Origin: Pantoea sp. RIT-PI-b
GTDB lineage: Bacteria > Pseudomonadota > Gammaproteobacteria > Enterobacterales > Enterobacteriaceae
DNA length: 64,000 bases
Direction of reading: 5' to 3'
NCBI RefSeq assembly: GCF_001187905.1
Contig: NZ_LGIS01000014.1
Coordinates: forward strand, 496,001 to 560,000
Under the pieces are notes generated by a model. It was not told where the DNA came from and did not search any database. It was given only the letters and a program-made list of their open reading frames with translations. Below, piece after piece: positions 34,091 to 41,857 of this stretch. A program made the position numbers and the translations under genes. Numbering within the stretch: the stretch's first letter is position 1; each line of letters starts with the position of its first letter.

Positions 34091-34128
34091 TGGGTGAATT
34101 CGCATTGGTCGCCATTAATGGCGAGCCG
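34091..34128. repeat. Short palindromic intergenic repeat
   Basis: Contains the perfect palindrome TCGCCATTAATGGCGA (34109-34124) next to a GTGAATTCGCA half-palindrome. It looks like a remnant of the small palindromic repeats frequent in Pantoea/Erwinia intergenic DNA. Family not named. Confidence 0.5.
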
Positions 34129-34161
34129 ACACACTTGCAGCAATAAAAATGTCGGAAGGGT

Positions 34162-34260
34162 CAGGAAAGGCCAGTCCGAAGAGCAAAGCGTCCGAGCCAG
34201 GATGGCGAGGCCGATCAAAATGGATGCAGGCCTTCTTTGCGATCGGGCTGGCCTTTCCTG
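34162..34260. repeat. Long inverted repeat upstream of ldcC
   Basis: CAGGAAAGGCCAG (34162-34174) is perfectly inverted at 34248-34260. The pairing continues inwards with CCGA and GCAAAG blocks after small bulges, giving a bulged stem of roughly 100 nt. The gap between accA and ldcC (34080-34372) holds this and the neighbouring palindrome but no gene. Confidence 0.65.
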
Positions 34261-34372
34261 GCCTCAGCCGCCAGCCGCCAGCGATGTAACTTAACAGCAG
34301 AGCATTCCAGGTTTATCCACGTCCGCTTTTCGCTATCCTTATTCAGTGCCACAACACCACAGGAGGTGAGCA

Positions 34373-36523
34373 TTGAATATTATTGCGATCATGGGACCGC
34401 ACGGCGCTTTCTATAAAGATGAGCCTATTCGCGAACTGGACGCCACACTCAAGCTGCAAGGCTTCCAGACCGTCTACCCCAATAATGCCAGCGACCTGCT
34501 GAAGTTGATTGAACACAATCCGCGCATCTGCGGGGTGATTTTTGACTGGGACGATTACAGTCTGTCGTTGTGTAGCGATATCAATCAGCTCAACGAATAT
34601 CTGCCGCTGTATGCCTTCATCAACACCCATTCGCAAATGGATGTCAGCATCAACGAGATGCGCATGGCGCTGCACTTCTTTGAGTATGCCCTAAGCGCCG
34701 CCGATGACATCGCGCTGCATATTCGGCAATACACCGATGAGTACATCGACAACATCACACCGCCGCTGACCAAAGCGTTGTTCAATTATGTGAAAGAGGG
34801 CAAATACACTTTCTGCACGCCAGGTCACATGGGCGGTAGCGCCTTTCAGAAGAGCCCGGTTGGCAGCCTGTTTTACGACTTCTTCGGCTCGAACACCTTA
34901 AAGGCGGACGTTTCGATCTCGGTGACAGAACTGGGTTCGTTGCTCGATCACACCGGCCCGCACCTGGAAGCGGAAGAGTATGTCGCGCGTACCTTTGGTG
35001 CAGAGCAAAGTTACATGGTGACCAACGGCACCTCGACCTCGAACAAAATCGTCGGCATGTACGCGGCTCCCGCCGGCAGCACGGTATTGATTGACCGTAA
35101 CTGCCATAAATCGCTGACCCATTTACTGATGATGAGCGACATCATTCCGATTTGGCTCAAGCCGACGCGAAATGCGCTGGGAATTCTCGGCGGTATTCCG
35201 CAGCGTGAATTTACGCGCGACAATATTCAGCAAAAGGTTAACGCTACGCCGCGCGCCAGCTGGCCGGTGCATGCAGTCATCACTAACTCGACTTACGACG
35301 GCCTGCTGTATAACACGCAGTTCATCAAGCAGACGCTGGATGTGCCCTCAATCCACTTTGATTCAGCGTGGGTGCCTTACACCAACTTCCATCCGATCTA
35401 CGCCGGAAAAAGCGGCATGAGTGGCGATCGTACTCCAGGCAAAGTGATCTATGAAACGCAATCAACCCACAAGCTGCTGGCGGCATTTTCACAGGCCTCG
35501 CTAATTCACATCAAAGGCGATTACGACGAGCACACCTTCAACGAAGCCTACATGATGCACACCACCACATCGCCAAGCTATGCGATCGTGTCATCGATTG
35601 AAACGGCGGCAGCGATGTTGCGCGGTAATCCGGGTAAGCGACTGATTAACCGCTCGGTCGAACGCGCGCTGCATTTCCGCCGTGAGATTCAGCGCTTGCG
35701 TGAAGAGTCCGACGGCTGGTTCTTTGATATCTGGCAGCCGGAGCAGGTTGATCAAGCTGAATGCTGGCCGATCCAGCCGGGCGAAGAGGATTGGCACGGT
35801 TTCACCCATGCCGATCGCGATCACATGTACCTCGATCCGATCAAAGTCACCATCCTGACGCCGGGCATGAGTGAACTGGGTAACATGGCGGAAGAGGGGA
35901 TTCCAGCCGCGCTGGTGGCGAAGTTCCTCGATCAGCGCGGTATCGTGGTGGAGAAAACCGGGCCCTACAATCTGCTGTTCCTCTTCAGCATCGGTATCGA
36001 TAAAACCAAAGCGATGAGCGTGTTGCGCGGGTTGACGGAATTTAAGCGTGCCTACGATCTCAACCTGCGGGTGAAAAACATGCTGCCGGATCTGTATGCC
36101 GAAGATCCTGACTTCTATCGCAACATGCGCATTCAGACGCTGGCGCAGGGCATTCATCAACTGATCCTGCAGCACGATTTGCCGCGCCTGATGTTGAAGG
36201 CGTTCGACGTGCTGCCGGAGATGAAGATGACGCCGCATCAGGCGTTTCAGCGCCAGGTAAAAGGCCAGGTTGAAACCGTTGATATTCGTGAGTTGGTGGG
36301 GCGCATTTCGGCCAATATGATTTTGCCGTATCCGCCGGGCGTACCGGTGGTGATGCCGGGTGAGATGATCACCGAAGAGAGCCGTTCAGTACTCGATTTT
36401 CTGCTGATGCTCTGCACCATTGGTCGCCACTATCCCGGCTTCGAAACCGATATTCACGGCGCGACGCTGACCGAAGATGGCCGCTATCTGGTGCGCGTGT
36501 TGCGTGATGAAGACGATTGCTAA
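34373..36523 (+). CDS. ldcC: Lysine decarboxylase, constitutive type
   Basis: 716 aa PLP enzyme making cadaverine from lysine. TTG start at 34373 just after a near-perfect AGGAGGTGA. N-terminal wing domain (NIIAIMGPHGAFYKDEPI), then an aspartate-aminotransferase-like core with PLP-binding Lys in ETQSTHKLLAAFSQ and the TPGHMGG motif, and a C-terminal domain. It is far from any cadB-like antiporter and follows accA as ldcC does in E. coli, which favours ldcC over cadA. The unusual start codon is offset by the strong ribosome site. Confidence 0.95.
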   Translation: MNIIAIMGPHGAFYKDEPIRELDATLKLQGFQTVYPNNASDLLKLIEHNPRICGVIFDWDDYSLSLCSDINQLNEYLPLYAFINTHSQMDVSINEMRMALHFFEYALSAADDIALHIRQYTDEYIDNITPPLTKALFNYVKEGKYTFCTPGHMGGSAFQKSPVGSLFYDFFGSNTLKADVSISVTELGSLLDHTGPHLEAEEYVARTFGAEQSYMVTNGTSTSNKIVGMYAAPAGSTVLIDRNCHKSLTHLLMMSDIIPIWLKPTRNALGILGGIPQREFTRDNIQQKVNATPRASWPVHAVITNSTYDGLLYNTQFIKQTLDVPSIHFDSAWVPYTNFHPIYAGKSGMSGDRTPGKVIYETQSTHKLLAAFSQASLIHIKGDYDEHTFNEAYMMHTTTSPSYAIVSSIETAAAMLRGNPGKRLINRSVERALHFRREIQRLREESDGWFFDIWQPEQVDQAECWPIQPGEEDWHGFTHADRDHMYLDPIKVTILTPGMSELGNMAEEGIPAALVAKFLDQRGIVVEKTGPYNLLFLFSIGIDKTKAMSVLRGLTEFKRAYDLNLRVKNMLPDLYAEDPDFYRNMRIQTLAQGIHQLILQHDLPRLMLKAFDVLPEMKMTPHQAFQRQVKGQVETVDIRELVGRISANMILPYPPGVPVVMPGEMITEESRSVLDFLLMLCTIGRHYPGFETDIHGATLTEDGRYLVRVLRDEDDC

Positions 36524-36598
36524 CTTAGGATAATCCCCCCTTTCCATCGCCGCTTATGCCACGTAGGGTAAGCGGCTTATGTGAAAAACGGAGCCGCT

Positions 36599-36988
36599 AT
36601 GCTGCAGATAAAACAGATCCACCACATTGCCATTATTGCCACCGATTATCAGCGCAGTAAGGCGTTTTACTGTGATGTGCTGGGTTTTGAACTTTTGGGT
36701 GAATATTACCGCGCCGAGCGCGATTCCTGGAAAGGCGATCTTGGGTTGAACGGAGTTTACACCATCGAGCTGTTCTCGTTCCCGTCGCCGCCGCCACGTG
36801 TCAGCGGACCGGAAGCCTGCGGTCTGCGCCATCTGGCGTTTTGTGTTGAGGATGTCGCGCAGTCGATAGCCGCGCTAGCGGAGAAGGGCGTGACCTGTGA
36901 ACCGATTCGTATCGATGCGTTAACCGGCAAAGCCTGCACCTTCTTCCCCGATCCGGACGGTTTGCCGCTGGAGCTGTATCAGGCGTAA
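36599..36988 (+). CDS. gloA2: VOC/glyoxalase-family metalloprotein GloA2 (YaeR)
   Basis: 129 aa, one vicinal-oxygen-chelate domain of two beta-alpha-beta3 modules. His in QIHHIAIIATDY and Glu in PLELYQA are metal-ligand positions. ATG 36599 with GGAG 6 nt upstream gives the E. coli YaeR length. Substrate unknown. Lies between ldcC and tilS as in E. coli. Confidence 0.92.
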   Translation: MLQIKQIHHIAIIATDYQRSKAFYCDVLGFELLGEYYRAERDSWKGDLGLNGVYTIELFSFPSPPPRVSGPEACGLRHLAFCVEDVAQSIAALAEKGVTCEPIRIDALTGKACTFFPDPDGLPLELYQA

Positions 36989-37042
36989 ACTAGCGTCCGC
37001 CGCGAGCCGCAATTCGGTGGCTCGCCTGGACGGAACGCGCTC

Positions 37043-38344
37043 ATGTCTTTATCTCATCTTGCTTCGCTGCTGACACCCGACGCTGGCTATGTGCTGGCGT
37101 TCAGCGGCGGACTTGACTCTACCGTGCTGCTGCATCAATTGGTTTGCTGGCAACGTCAGCAGCCGCAGCTGCGTGTGCGCGCGTTACATATTCATCATGG
37201 CTTAAGCCCCAATGCTGATCGCTGGGCGCAACATTGTCAGCAGATTTGCATGCAGTGGCAGATTCCTTGTGCGGTTCTGCAGGTGCAGGTTGATGGGCGC
37301 GATAGCGGTATTGAAGCGGCGGCCCGCGAGGCACGCTATCAAGCGCTGTTTCAGCAGCTACAACCCGGTGAGCACTTACTCACTGCGCAGCACCTCGACG
37401 ATCAGGCGGAAACGCTGCTGCTGGCATTAAAACGCGGCAGCGGACCGGCGGGTTTGGCGGCGATGCCGCTGCAGCGCAGCGTTGACGATCGTCTGCATCT
37501 GCGCCCGTTGCTCGACGTCAGCCGTCAGCAGTTGGAAAACTATGCTGCCGAGCACCAGCTCAGCTGGATTGAGGATGAAAGCAACGCCGATAGCCGCTAT
37601 GACCGCAACTTCTTGCGCCAGCAGGTTTTTCCGCTGCTGCAGGCGCGCTGGCCACATTTCAGTGCCGCTAGCGCACGCAGTGCAGCACTCTGTGGCGAGC
37701 AGGAGCAACTGCTGGATGAGTTGCTGGCTGAACAGCTGATACAGCTTACCGATGCACAGGGCGCACTGCATTTTCCCCCGTTACTCGACATGAGTGAAGC
37801 GCGCCGCCATGCGCTGTTGCGCCGCTGGATCGCTCAACAGGGCGGCGCGATGCCTGCGCGCGAAGCGCTCAAACGTATCACCGATGAAGTCATTAACAGT
37901 CGGGATGATGCTAAACCTTGTCTGCGCTTCGGCGCTTTTGAACTGCGACGCTATCGCCAGCAACTCTACTGGCTCAGGCCGCAGCCATCCCTGAGTCAGC
38001 ACTCGCTAACCTGGCAAGACCGCAGCCAGCCACTCGATTTACCGGCTGGTGTAGGCATGCTGCAGGCTAACGGCGAGATTGCTGAGTTACGTCACCCTAA
38101 TGCGGATGAAGAGATCAATATTCGCTTCAGGGCGCAAGGCTATTATCACCTGCTGGGTCGCGCGGGTGGCCGAGAGATGAAGAAGCTGTGGCAAGAGTTG
38201 GGCGTTGCGCCCTGGCAGCGTGAACGTATCCCCTTGATTTACTACAACCAGACGTTAATTTGCGCGCCGGGACTGTTTATCACCCGGGAAGGCGCGGCTG
38301 GCAATGCGCAAGGCTGGCAGGCGATCTGGCTACCACAACAATAA
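37043..38344 (+). CDS. tilS: tRNA(Ile)-lysidine synthase
   Basis: 433 aa. Modifies C34 of tRNA-Ile(CAU) to lysidine so it reads AUA. N-terminal PP-loop ATPase motif FSGGLDSTVLLH (about residues 20-31), the HIHHGLSPNAD block, QHLDDQAETLLLALKRGSG, and the C-terminal TilS domains. Essential in E. coli. Confidence 0.96.
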   Translation: MSLSHLASLLTPDAGYVLAFSGGLDSTVLLHQLVCWQRQQPQLRVRALHIHHGLSPNADRWAQHCQQICMQWQIPCAVLQVQVDGRDSGIEAAAREARYQALFQQLQPGEHLLTAQHLDDQAETLLLALKRGSGPAGLAAMPLQRSVDDRLHLRPLLDVSRQQLENYAAEHQLSWIEDESNADSRYDRNFLRQQVFPLLQARWPHFSAASARSAALCGEQEQLLDELLAEQLIQLTDAQGALHFPPLLDMSEARRHALLRRWIAQQGGAMPAREALKRITDEVINSRDDAKPCLRFGAFELRRYRQQLYWLRPQPSLSQHSLTWQDRSQPLDLPAGVGMLQANGEIAELRHPNADEEINIRFRAQGYYHLLGRAGGREMKKLWQELGVAPWQRERIPLIYYNQTLICAPGLFITREGAAGNAQGWQAIWLPQQ

Positions 38345-38355
38345 AATGGAGAGCA

Positions 38356-38667
38356 ATGATGAAGTATTTGATTGCCGCGCTTTTATGCGCTGCGACGCTG
38401 CCGGCGTTTGCCGACGGTGATGTCAATGCCGGCGCGCAAAAAGCGGCAAGCTGCATGGCGTGTCACGGCGCGGAGGGCAAAAGCGCCGTGCCGCTTTATC
38501 CAAATCTCGCGGGACAACATGCGCCTTATCTGCTGCATTCACTGCAGGCCTACAAAAAAGGCGAACGCAGCGGCGGTCAGGCAGAAGTGATGAAAGCATT
38601 TGTGGCGGGATTGAGCGATCAGGATATGGAAGATTTGTCGGCGTATTACAGTTCGTTACAGCCTTAA
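38356..38667 (+). CDS. Periplasmic c-type cytochrome (class I)
   Basis: 103 aa. Signal peptide about 1-20 (ending LPAFA), one haem-binding CMACH motif near residue 35, and a C-terminal Met-bearing region (AEVMKAFVAGLSDQDMEDLSAYYSSL) typical of cytochrome c553/c4-like monohaem proteins. The start is the ATG ATG pair after GGAG; a longer in-frame reading overlaps tilS and is not expected. Not found at this locus in E. coli K-12 as I recall; electron partner unknown. Confidence 0.9.
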   Translation: MMKYLIAALLCAATLPAFADGDVNAGAQKAASCMACHGAEGKSAVPLYPNLAGQHAPYLLHSLQAYKKGERSGGQAEVMKAFVAGLSDQDMEDLSAYYSSLQP

Positions 38668-38674
38668 GCGAGGG

Positions 38675-38696
38675 GGGCGGGATGGGATTCCCGCCC
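38675..38696. terminator. GC hairpin between the cytochrome c gene and rof
   Basis: GGGCGGGA-TGGGAT-TCCCGCCC stem between two convergent genes. No T-run follows on either strand, so efficiency is doubtful, but the place fits a bidirectional terminator. Confidence 0.55.
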
Positions 38697-38706
38697 GAGA
38701 GAGGGT

Positions 38707-38967
38707 TTACTCTTCGCTAACGACGACGGTGCCCAGCTCCGGATGCGTGAAGCTGGCGATGTGGTCGAGCCGCACTTCGCGGGTCTCGCCGGAGAGATCG
38801 ACGGTAAGGTACTCGACGTTTTTACGTGAGACCATGTCCACGGCTTTCGCCTTGAGCTGATCGCCGTTTTTTAACTCTAACGACAGCGTCCAGTTTTTTT
38901 GGCAGGCGAGTTCGAGGTTGTCGTAGTCATCGCAGTTGATGGGTTTGTAGGCTTCATTCGTCAACAT
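38707..38967 (-). CDS. rof: Rho-binding antiterminator Rof (YaeO)
   Basis: 86 aa small Sm-like protein that binds Rho and inhibits termination. Matches E. coli Rof through YKPINCDDYDNLELAC, SRKNVEYLTVDLSGETREVRL and the end HPELGTVVV. Its 5' side is the junction with the AT-rich prophage: AT-rich DNA begins within a few dozen bases of the start codon, so its native promoter may have been changed. Confidence 0.95.
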   Translation of the reverse strand: MLTNEAYKPINCDDYDNLELACQKNWTLSLELKNGDQLKAKAVDMVSRKNVEYLTVDLSGETREVRLDHIASFTHPELGTVVVSEE

Positions 38968-39354
38968 AATGTCCTCACTTATAAGTAGCTATAAAATCAA
39001 CCACTTAACAAAAATCACGTCTTTTTATGGCTTTATGCTCATAAAACCTATGCCTAGCCTGAGTGTACATGAAAACCCTTCAAACTTGCGATATACCTAT
39101 AGTACCGATACGACATGTAGCACGCACTGGTACATTCTCAGATCCCTTTGACGATACTTCAACACGTTTTTTCTTAATTACTTTTACATGAAGTTATATC
39201 GTTTGAATACACGCAATACCTTATATCATTTTAAAAGTACTCAATATATAGAAGGTATTGAGTACTTCTTAATTTTCATGAAATGCCCTCATTATGTGGC
39301 CTATACTTAGGTTGTAAGATAAATATTCATGTCAATCTTTAGAGGAACATGAAT
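38968..39354. other. Gene-free left end of the prophage
   Basis: 387 bp of AT-rich sequence. Besides the inverted repeat listed separately, I see no coding region with a ribosome site. It should hold the rof promoter, the attachment-site junction and the promoter of the 37-aa gene. None can be fixed from this window alone. Confidence 0.5.
39235..39267. terminator. Perfect 12-bp inverted repeat with AAGTAC ends
   Basis: AAGTACTCAATA (39235-39246) and TATTGAGTACTT (39256-39267) with a 9-nt loop; followed on the plus strand by CTTAATTTT. Could be a terminator or a protein-binding dyad. A very similar hairpin with AAGTAC ends is at 42665-42691. Confidence 0.55.
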
Positions 39355-39468
39355 ATGATCATTCCCGCCATGCTTATCTTAATCTTTGCAGGTTTCCCCA
39401 AAGGGGCATTTGCAATATTTGCATTTTTCGTTGTTATGTGGCTCTTAGCACCGCCAAAAGATAAATAG
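39355..39468 (+). CDS. Small hydrophobic membrane peptide, 37 aa
   Basis: Reads MIIPAMLILIFAGFP, then a glycine/alanine/phenylalanine-rich membrane span and the polar end APPKDK. AGAGGA lies 8 nt before the ATG at 39355, which favours it over the ATG at 39349. Followed by a clear terminator, so it is probably a single-gene unit. One or two transmembrane spans. Function unknown; small membrane peptides at phage ends can act in exclusion or as toxins, but nothing specific supports that. Confidence 0.6.
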   Translation: MIIPAMLILIFAGFPKGAFAIFAFFVVMWLLAPPKDK

Positions 39469-39487
39469 AAATGTAGAAAGAATAATA

Positions 39488-39511
39488 CACCTCACATGAG
39501 GTGCGTTTTTT
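39488..39511 (+). terminator. Terminator after the 37-aa gene
   Basis: CACCTCA-CA-TGAGGTG stem followed by CGTTTTTT. Confidence 0.85.
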
Positions 39512-39542
39512 GTCGTCAAAAATTTGAAAAAGGACATACCCA

Positions 39543-39695
39543 ATGAGTGAAAAAGAACTCAAAGATATTCGCATGTCATTCAAGATGAATCAGAGGCAGT
39601 CAGATTATCTTGATGACATTGCGAAGAAGAAAGGTCTAACGAAAAGTGCAGCCTTACTATTAATAATAAACAAAGCACAGGCATTAAGCCTATAA
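39543..39695 (+). CDS. Ribbon-helix-helix-like small DNA-binding protein, 50 aa
   Basis: MSEKELKDIRMSFKMNQRQS followed by YLDDIAKKKGLTKSAALLLII: a beta-strand with alternating residues, then two helices joined by a G-L-T-K-S turn, as in Arc/MetJ/CopG ribbon-helix-helix proteins. AAGGA lies 8 nt before the ATG. Likely a dimeric DNA-binding regulator of the prophage; its operator is unknown. Followed by a hairpin and then the HNH gene. Confidence 0.65.
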   Translation: MSEKELKDIRMSFKMNQRQSDYLDDIAKKKGLTKSAALLLIINKAQALSL

Positions 39696-39702
39696 CGAAA
39701 AT

Positions 39703-39721
39703 TTACTACAGGATGTAGTAA
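39703..39721 (+). terminator. Hairpin between the RHH gene and the HNH gene
   Basis: TTACTACA-GGA-TGTAGTAA perfect 8-bp stem, followed by TTCTATA. Weak terminator or attenuator. Confidence 0.45.
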
Positions 39722-39740
39722 TTCTATACAAGGAAGTAAC

Positions 39741-40217
39741 ATGAACATTTTATGGAAGCAAACACAATACAAAAATTTTGAAGTAAGTAATACAGGTTTG
39801 GTACGAAATACCAAAACAAAGAAAACATTCAACCCATCGCCCGGTACTAATGGGTATAAGAAGGTAACCCTATCATTAGGTAATGGGGTTAATATTACTA
39901 AAGAGGTACACAGATTAGTAGCAGAGACATTTAAACCAAATTCAACACGTGGCCTTGTAGTAGATCATATTGATGGCGATAAGCTTAACAATCATATTGA
40001 TAATCTACAATGGATTTCACAGAAACAGAATTTAAAGAAAGCTAAACGAAAAGGTACTAACCAACCACGACTAACTCAAAGTCAGATAGATGAAATTGTG
40101 AAAATGCGTAATGCCGGTAAATCATTTATTCAAATCACAAAAGAATTGAATACAAAGTACTCGCGTTCTTCCCATCGGCAGACTTATACAAAAGCATATT
40201 ACAAGGCAACTAAGTAA
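39741..40217 (+). CDS. NUMOD4/HNH homing-type endonuclease
   Basis: 158 aa. N-terminal NUMOD4 motif (WKQTQYKNFEVSNTGLVRN, residues about 5-25), then an HNH motif with EVHRLVAETFKPN and VVDHIDGDKLNNHIDNLQW (about 55-92), and a C-terminal helix-turn-helix-like tail (LTQSQIDEIVKMRNAGKSF) of NUMOD1/recombinase-HTH type for DNA binding. AAGGAAG precedes the ATG. Free-standing HNH genes of this type are common in phages. It could be a homing endonuclease or aid packaging; which one is unclear. Confidence 0.85.
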   Translation: MNILWKQTQYKNFEVSNTGLVRNTKTKKTFNPSPGTNGYKKVTLSLGNGVNITKEVHRLVAETFKPNSTRGLVVDHIDGDKLNNHIDNLQWISQKQNLKKAKRKGTNQPRLTQSQIDEIVKMRNAGKSFIQITKELNTKYSRSSHRQTYTKAYYKATK

Positions 40218-40224
40218 AAGAAAA

Positions 40225-40252
40225 GGTGAGGTATGTTAATGCATACCTCACC
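40225..40252. promoter_or_regulatory. Strong hairpin with possible leader peptide
   Basis: GGTGAGGTATG (40225-40235) pairs perfectly with CATACCTCACC (40242-40252). The left arm contains a ribosome-site-like GGTGAGG and an ATG at 40233 that would encode the 15-aa peptide MLMHTSPQGKLTKGL, ending before the next gene. No T-run, so it looks more like a translation-control element than a terminator. Confidence 0.45.
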
Positions 40253-40309
40253 TCAAGGAAAATTAACTAAAGGATTATAATCCTATTTATATCTATAGGA
40301 ATTTGAAAA

Positions 40310-40825
40310 ATGACAAAGAAAAAAGAACCGGGAGAACTTAAGAAACGAGGACGCAAGGAAACCATATATAACAACGGTGATCTAAGTGCTCATCTCGCAG
40401 GGGTGACTATGATCAAGCATTTAACCAAAGAGGCTCAGGCCGTTCTACGCGAAACCGTGAAAGGGGAAGCCACTAACAAGAATAGTGACCGTGCATATAA
40501 TACACGTAATATACTTTTTCTTGTAGGGCGTCTCAGTAAGGTATCTCAGAGCAGTATAAAGTACACGATTGAACATGATGATAAGTTCTCTCAGGACGAA
40601 TACTCTGAAGCGAGTGTAAAGCAGTATAAGAAGGTTACGGTAGCGACTTGCAAGGCACTCTCAGAGCTTTGGCAATCAGGCGTACCAATCAGGGCAGACA
40701 AAGCAAAAAGCGGCTCAGAACACTACACGTTAAGCGAGATGGGACAGTTAAAGATGATGTTAGAAAGTTGCTGTACTAAAGACGATTTTGAAGTACTCGT
40801 AAAAAAATTTAGTGACCGTAATTAA
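40310..40825 (+). CDS. Unknown phage protein next to iteron-like repeats
   Basis: 171 aa. I do not recognise the family. The N-terminus is very basic (MTKKKEPGELKKRGRKETIY), followed by mostly helical sequence, including NILFLVGRLSKVSQSSIKYT, which could form a helix-turn-helix. The C-terminus is TLSEMGQLKMMLESCC...FEVLVKKFSDRN. It is followed 14 bp later by three 20-bp-spaced direct repeats, the layout of an initiator or regulator beside its own binding sites. The ribosome site AGGA is partly paired in a CCTAT/ATAGG hairpin just upstream. DNA-binding role is inference. Confidence 0.6.
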   Translation: MTKKKEPGELKKRGRKETIYNNGDLSAHLAGVTMIKHLTKEAQAVLRETVKGEATNKNSDRAYNTRNILFLVGRLSKVSQSSIKYTIEHDDKFSQDEYSEASVKQYKKVTVATCKALSELWQSGVPIRADKAKSGSEHYTLSEMGQLKMMLESCCTKDDFEVLVKKFSDRN

Positions 40826-40838
40826 GCTGGTAACTTTG

Positions 40839-40892
40839 GCTTAATTCGGGGTTCACCAGCTTAATTCGGGGTACTTTAGCTTAATTAAGGGT
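40839..40892 (+). repeat. Three iteron-like direct repeats, 20-bp period
   Basis: GCTTAATTCGGGGT at 40839 and 40859, and GCTTAATTAAGGGT at 40879: exact 20-bp spacing, about two helical turns. An inverted AATTAAGC half-site lies at 40820-40827, and an inverted CCCGAATTAGG lies at 40980-40990, just before an AT-rich tract. Typical of replication iterons or cooperative operators. Confidence 0.75.
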
Positions 40893-41060
40893 TATTGATG
40901 ACTGTTTTGTACGTTTTTCACTTCAAAAATGCTCATTTATCGCACATTAAGGGTGTTTTTTATCTTATTTCGTGAGTTTCCCGAATTAGGATAACTATAT
41001 TATATATTATAAATTCAGAAATAAGTGACTTACTGACTATTCAGTCTCAGAGAGACTAAC

Positions 41061-41404
41061 TTCGCTTTGCTCGTCAGTCTCTATAAAACTCAATTGTTAG
41101 ATCAGAACTCGCGTTTTTTCGGCAGTAAACTACCTCAAAGAACACCTTGTTCGTTTCCCGCTTTGCTCAATCAGTTAAGTACTGAAAACAAATAATTCGC
41201 TACGCTCACTATTGATCAATCGTCGCTTTGCTTCTCATGATCAATACAAATCGGATTTCTTGCGAATTCGTCAGTGAACTGACTCACTCGCGGCGTTCCG
41301 TTCTCGCTTTGTTCAGTCAGTTAAGTACTTCATGAAGTAAGTGTCGACACTACGTGCCTAAAGTATTCGTTTGTACTACCGCCTTACGGCTCTCGCTTCG
41401 CTCA
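41061..41404 (+). repeat. Cluster of TCGCTTTGCTCA-like repeats
   Basis: Near-copies of one word: TTCGCTTTGCTC (41061), CCCGCTTTGCTCA (41157), TTCGCTACGCTCA (41196), TCGCTTTGCTTC (41223), TCTCGCTTTGTTCA (41302) and TCTCGCTTCGCTCA (41391). Several are flanked by inverted repeats such as AGTCTC/GAGACT and ATTGATCAAT. Confidence 0.65.
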
Positions 41405-41857
41405 CGGGGAATCGGGCTATTAAAGCCCTTAGTACTAAAAGAAATCCGATCCAATAAACGTTGAACTTCAGTATTGATTTGCTATGAAAGGCTGGTTCAC
41501 AAGGGAAGTACAAAAGTTAATAAGCTTTAGGTATGGGGGAGCAGTCTGAATTAACTCAAATTTTAGTGGGAAATTCTGTTTAAAATAGAAAGTGTTTGGA
41601 TTTGTGGGATACAGGAAGGAAGTGCTGAGTGTTATTTGAACAGAGCTGAGGGTAAATTAACCCGCCCCTCAGGGTCTAATCTGAATTTATACCGAAACAA
41701 CACGTCATAGGCAAATCAATTTACATGGATAGTACTGAGTGAAAATGCTTTTGTCAAGATTCGCCTATTTGCTCAAAGCATTTTGACCAGATAATATGAC
41801 TCCATCGCAGCAACAATGCGAAATACAATTTACTGCAAACTTAATAAGGTAATAAAA

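Larger units (their letters stand above)
40826..41857. other. 1 kb gene-free, repeat-rich control or origin region
   Basis: No credible gene in about 1030 bp. It contains the iteron-like repeats (40839-40892), an AT-rich tract (about 40990-41025), a cluster of TCGCTTTGCTCA-like words (41061-41404) flanked by short inverted repeats, a small hairpin GGGCT-ATTAA-AGCCC (41414-41428), and an inverted repeat AAAATGCTTTTG (41742)/CAAAGCATTTT (41774). Candidate origin of replication or main control region. Confidence 0.6.

Noticed and set aside
34373..36523. cadA instead of ldcC
   Set aside because: No cadB or cadC next to it, and its place between accA and gloA2/tilS is that of ldcC.
38260..38355. 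N-terminal extension of the cytochrome c gene
   Set aside because: Overlaps the tilS 3' end and would place 32 residues before a perfect signal peptide; the ATG at 38356 has its own GGAG.
41061..41404. Possible CRISPR array or tRNA remnants in the gene-free region
   Set aside because: Repeat words are short, diverged and irregularly spaced; no cloverleaf or CCA-like end could be found.
41484..41549. Short ORF MKGWFTREVQKLISF...
   Set aside because: About 21 codons, no ribosome site upstream and no features; not supportable as a gene.
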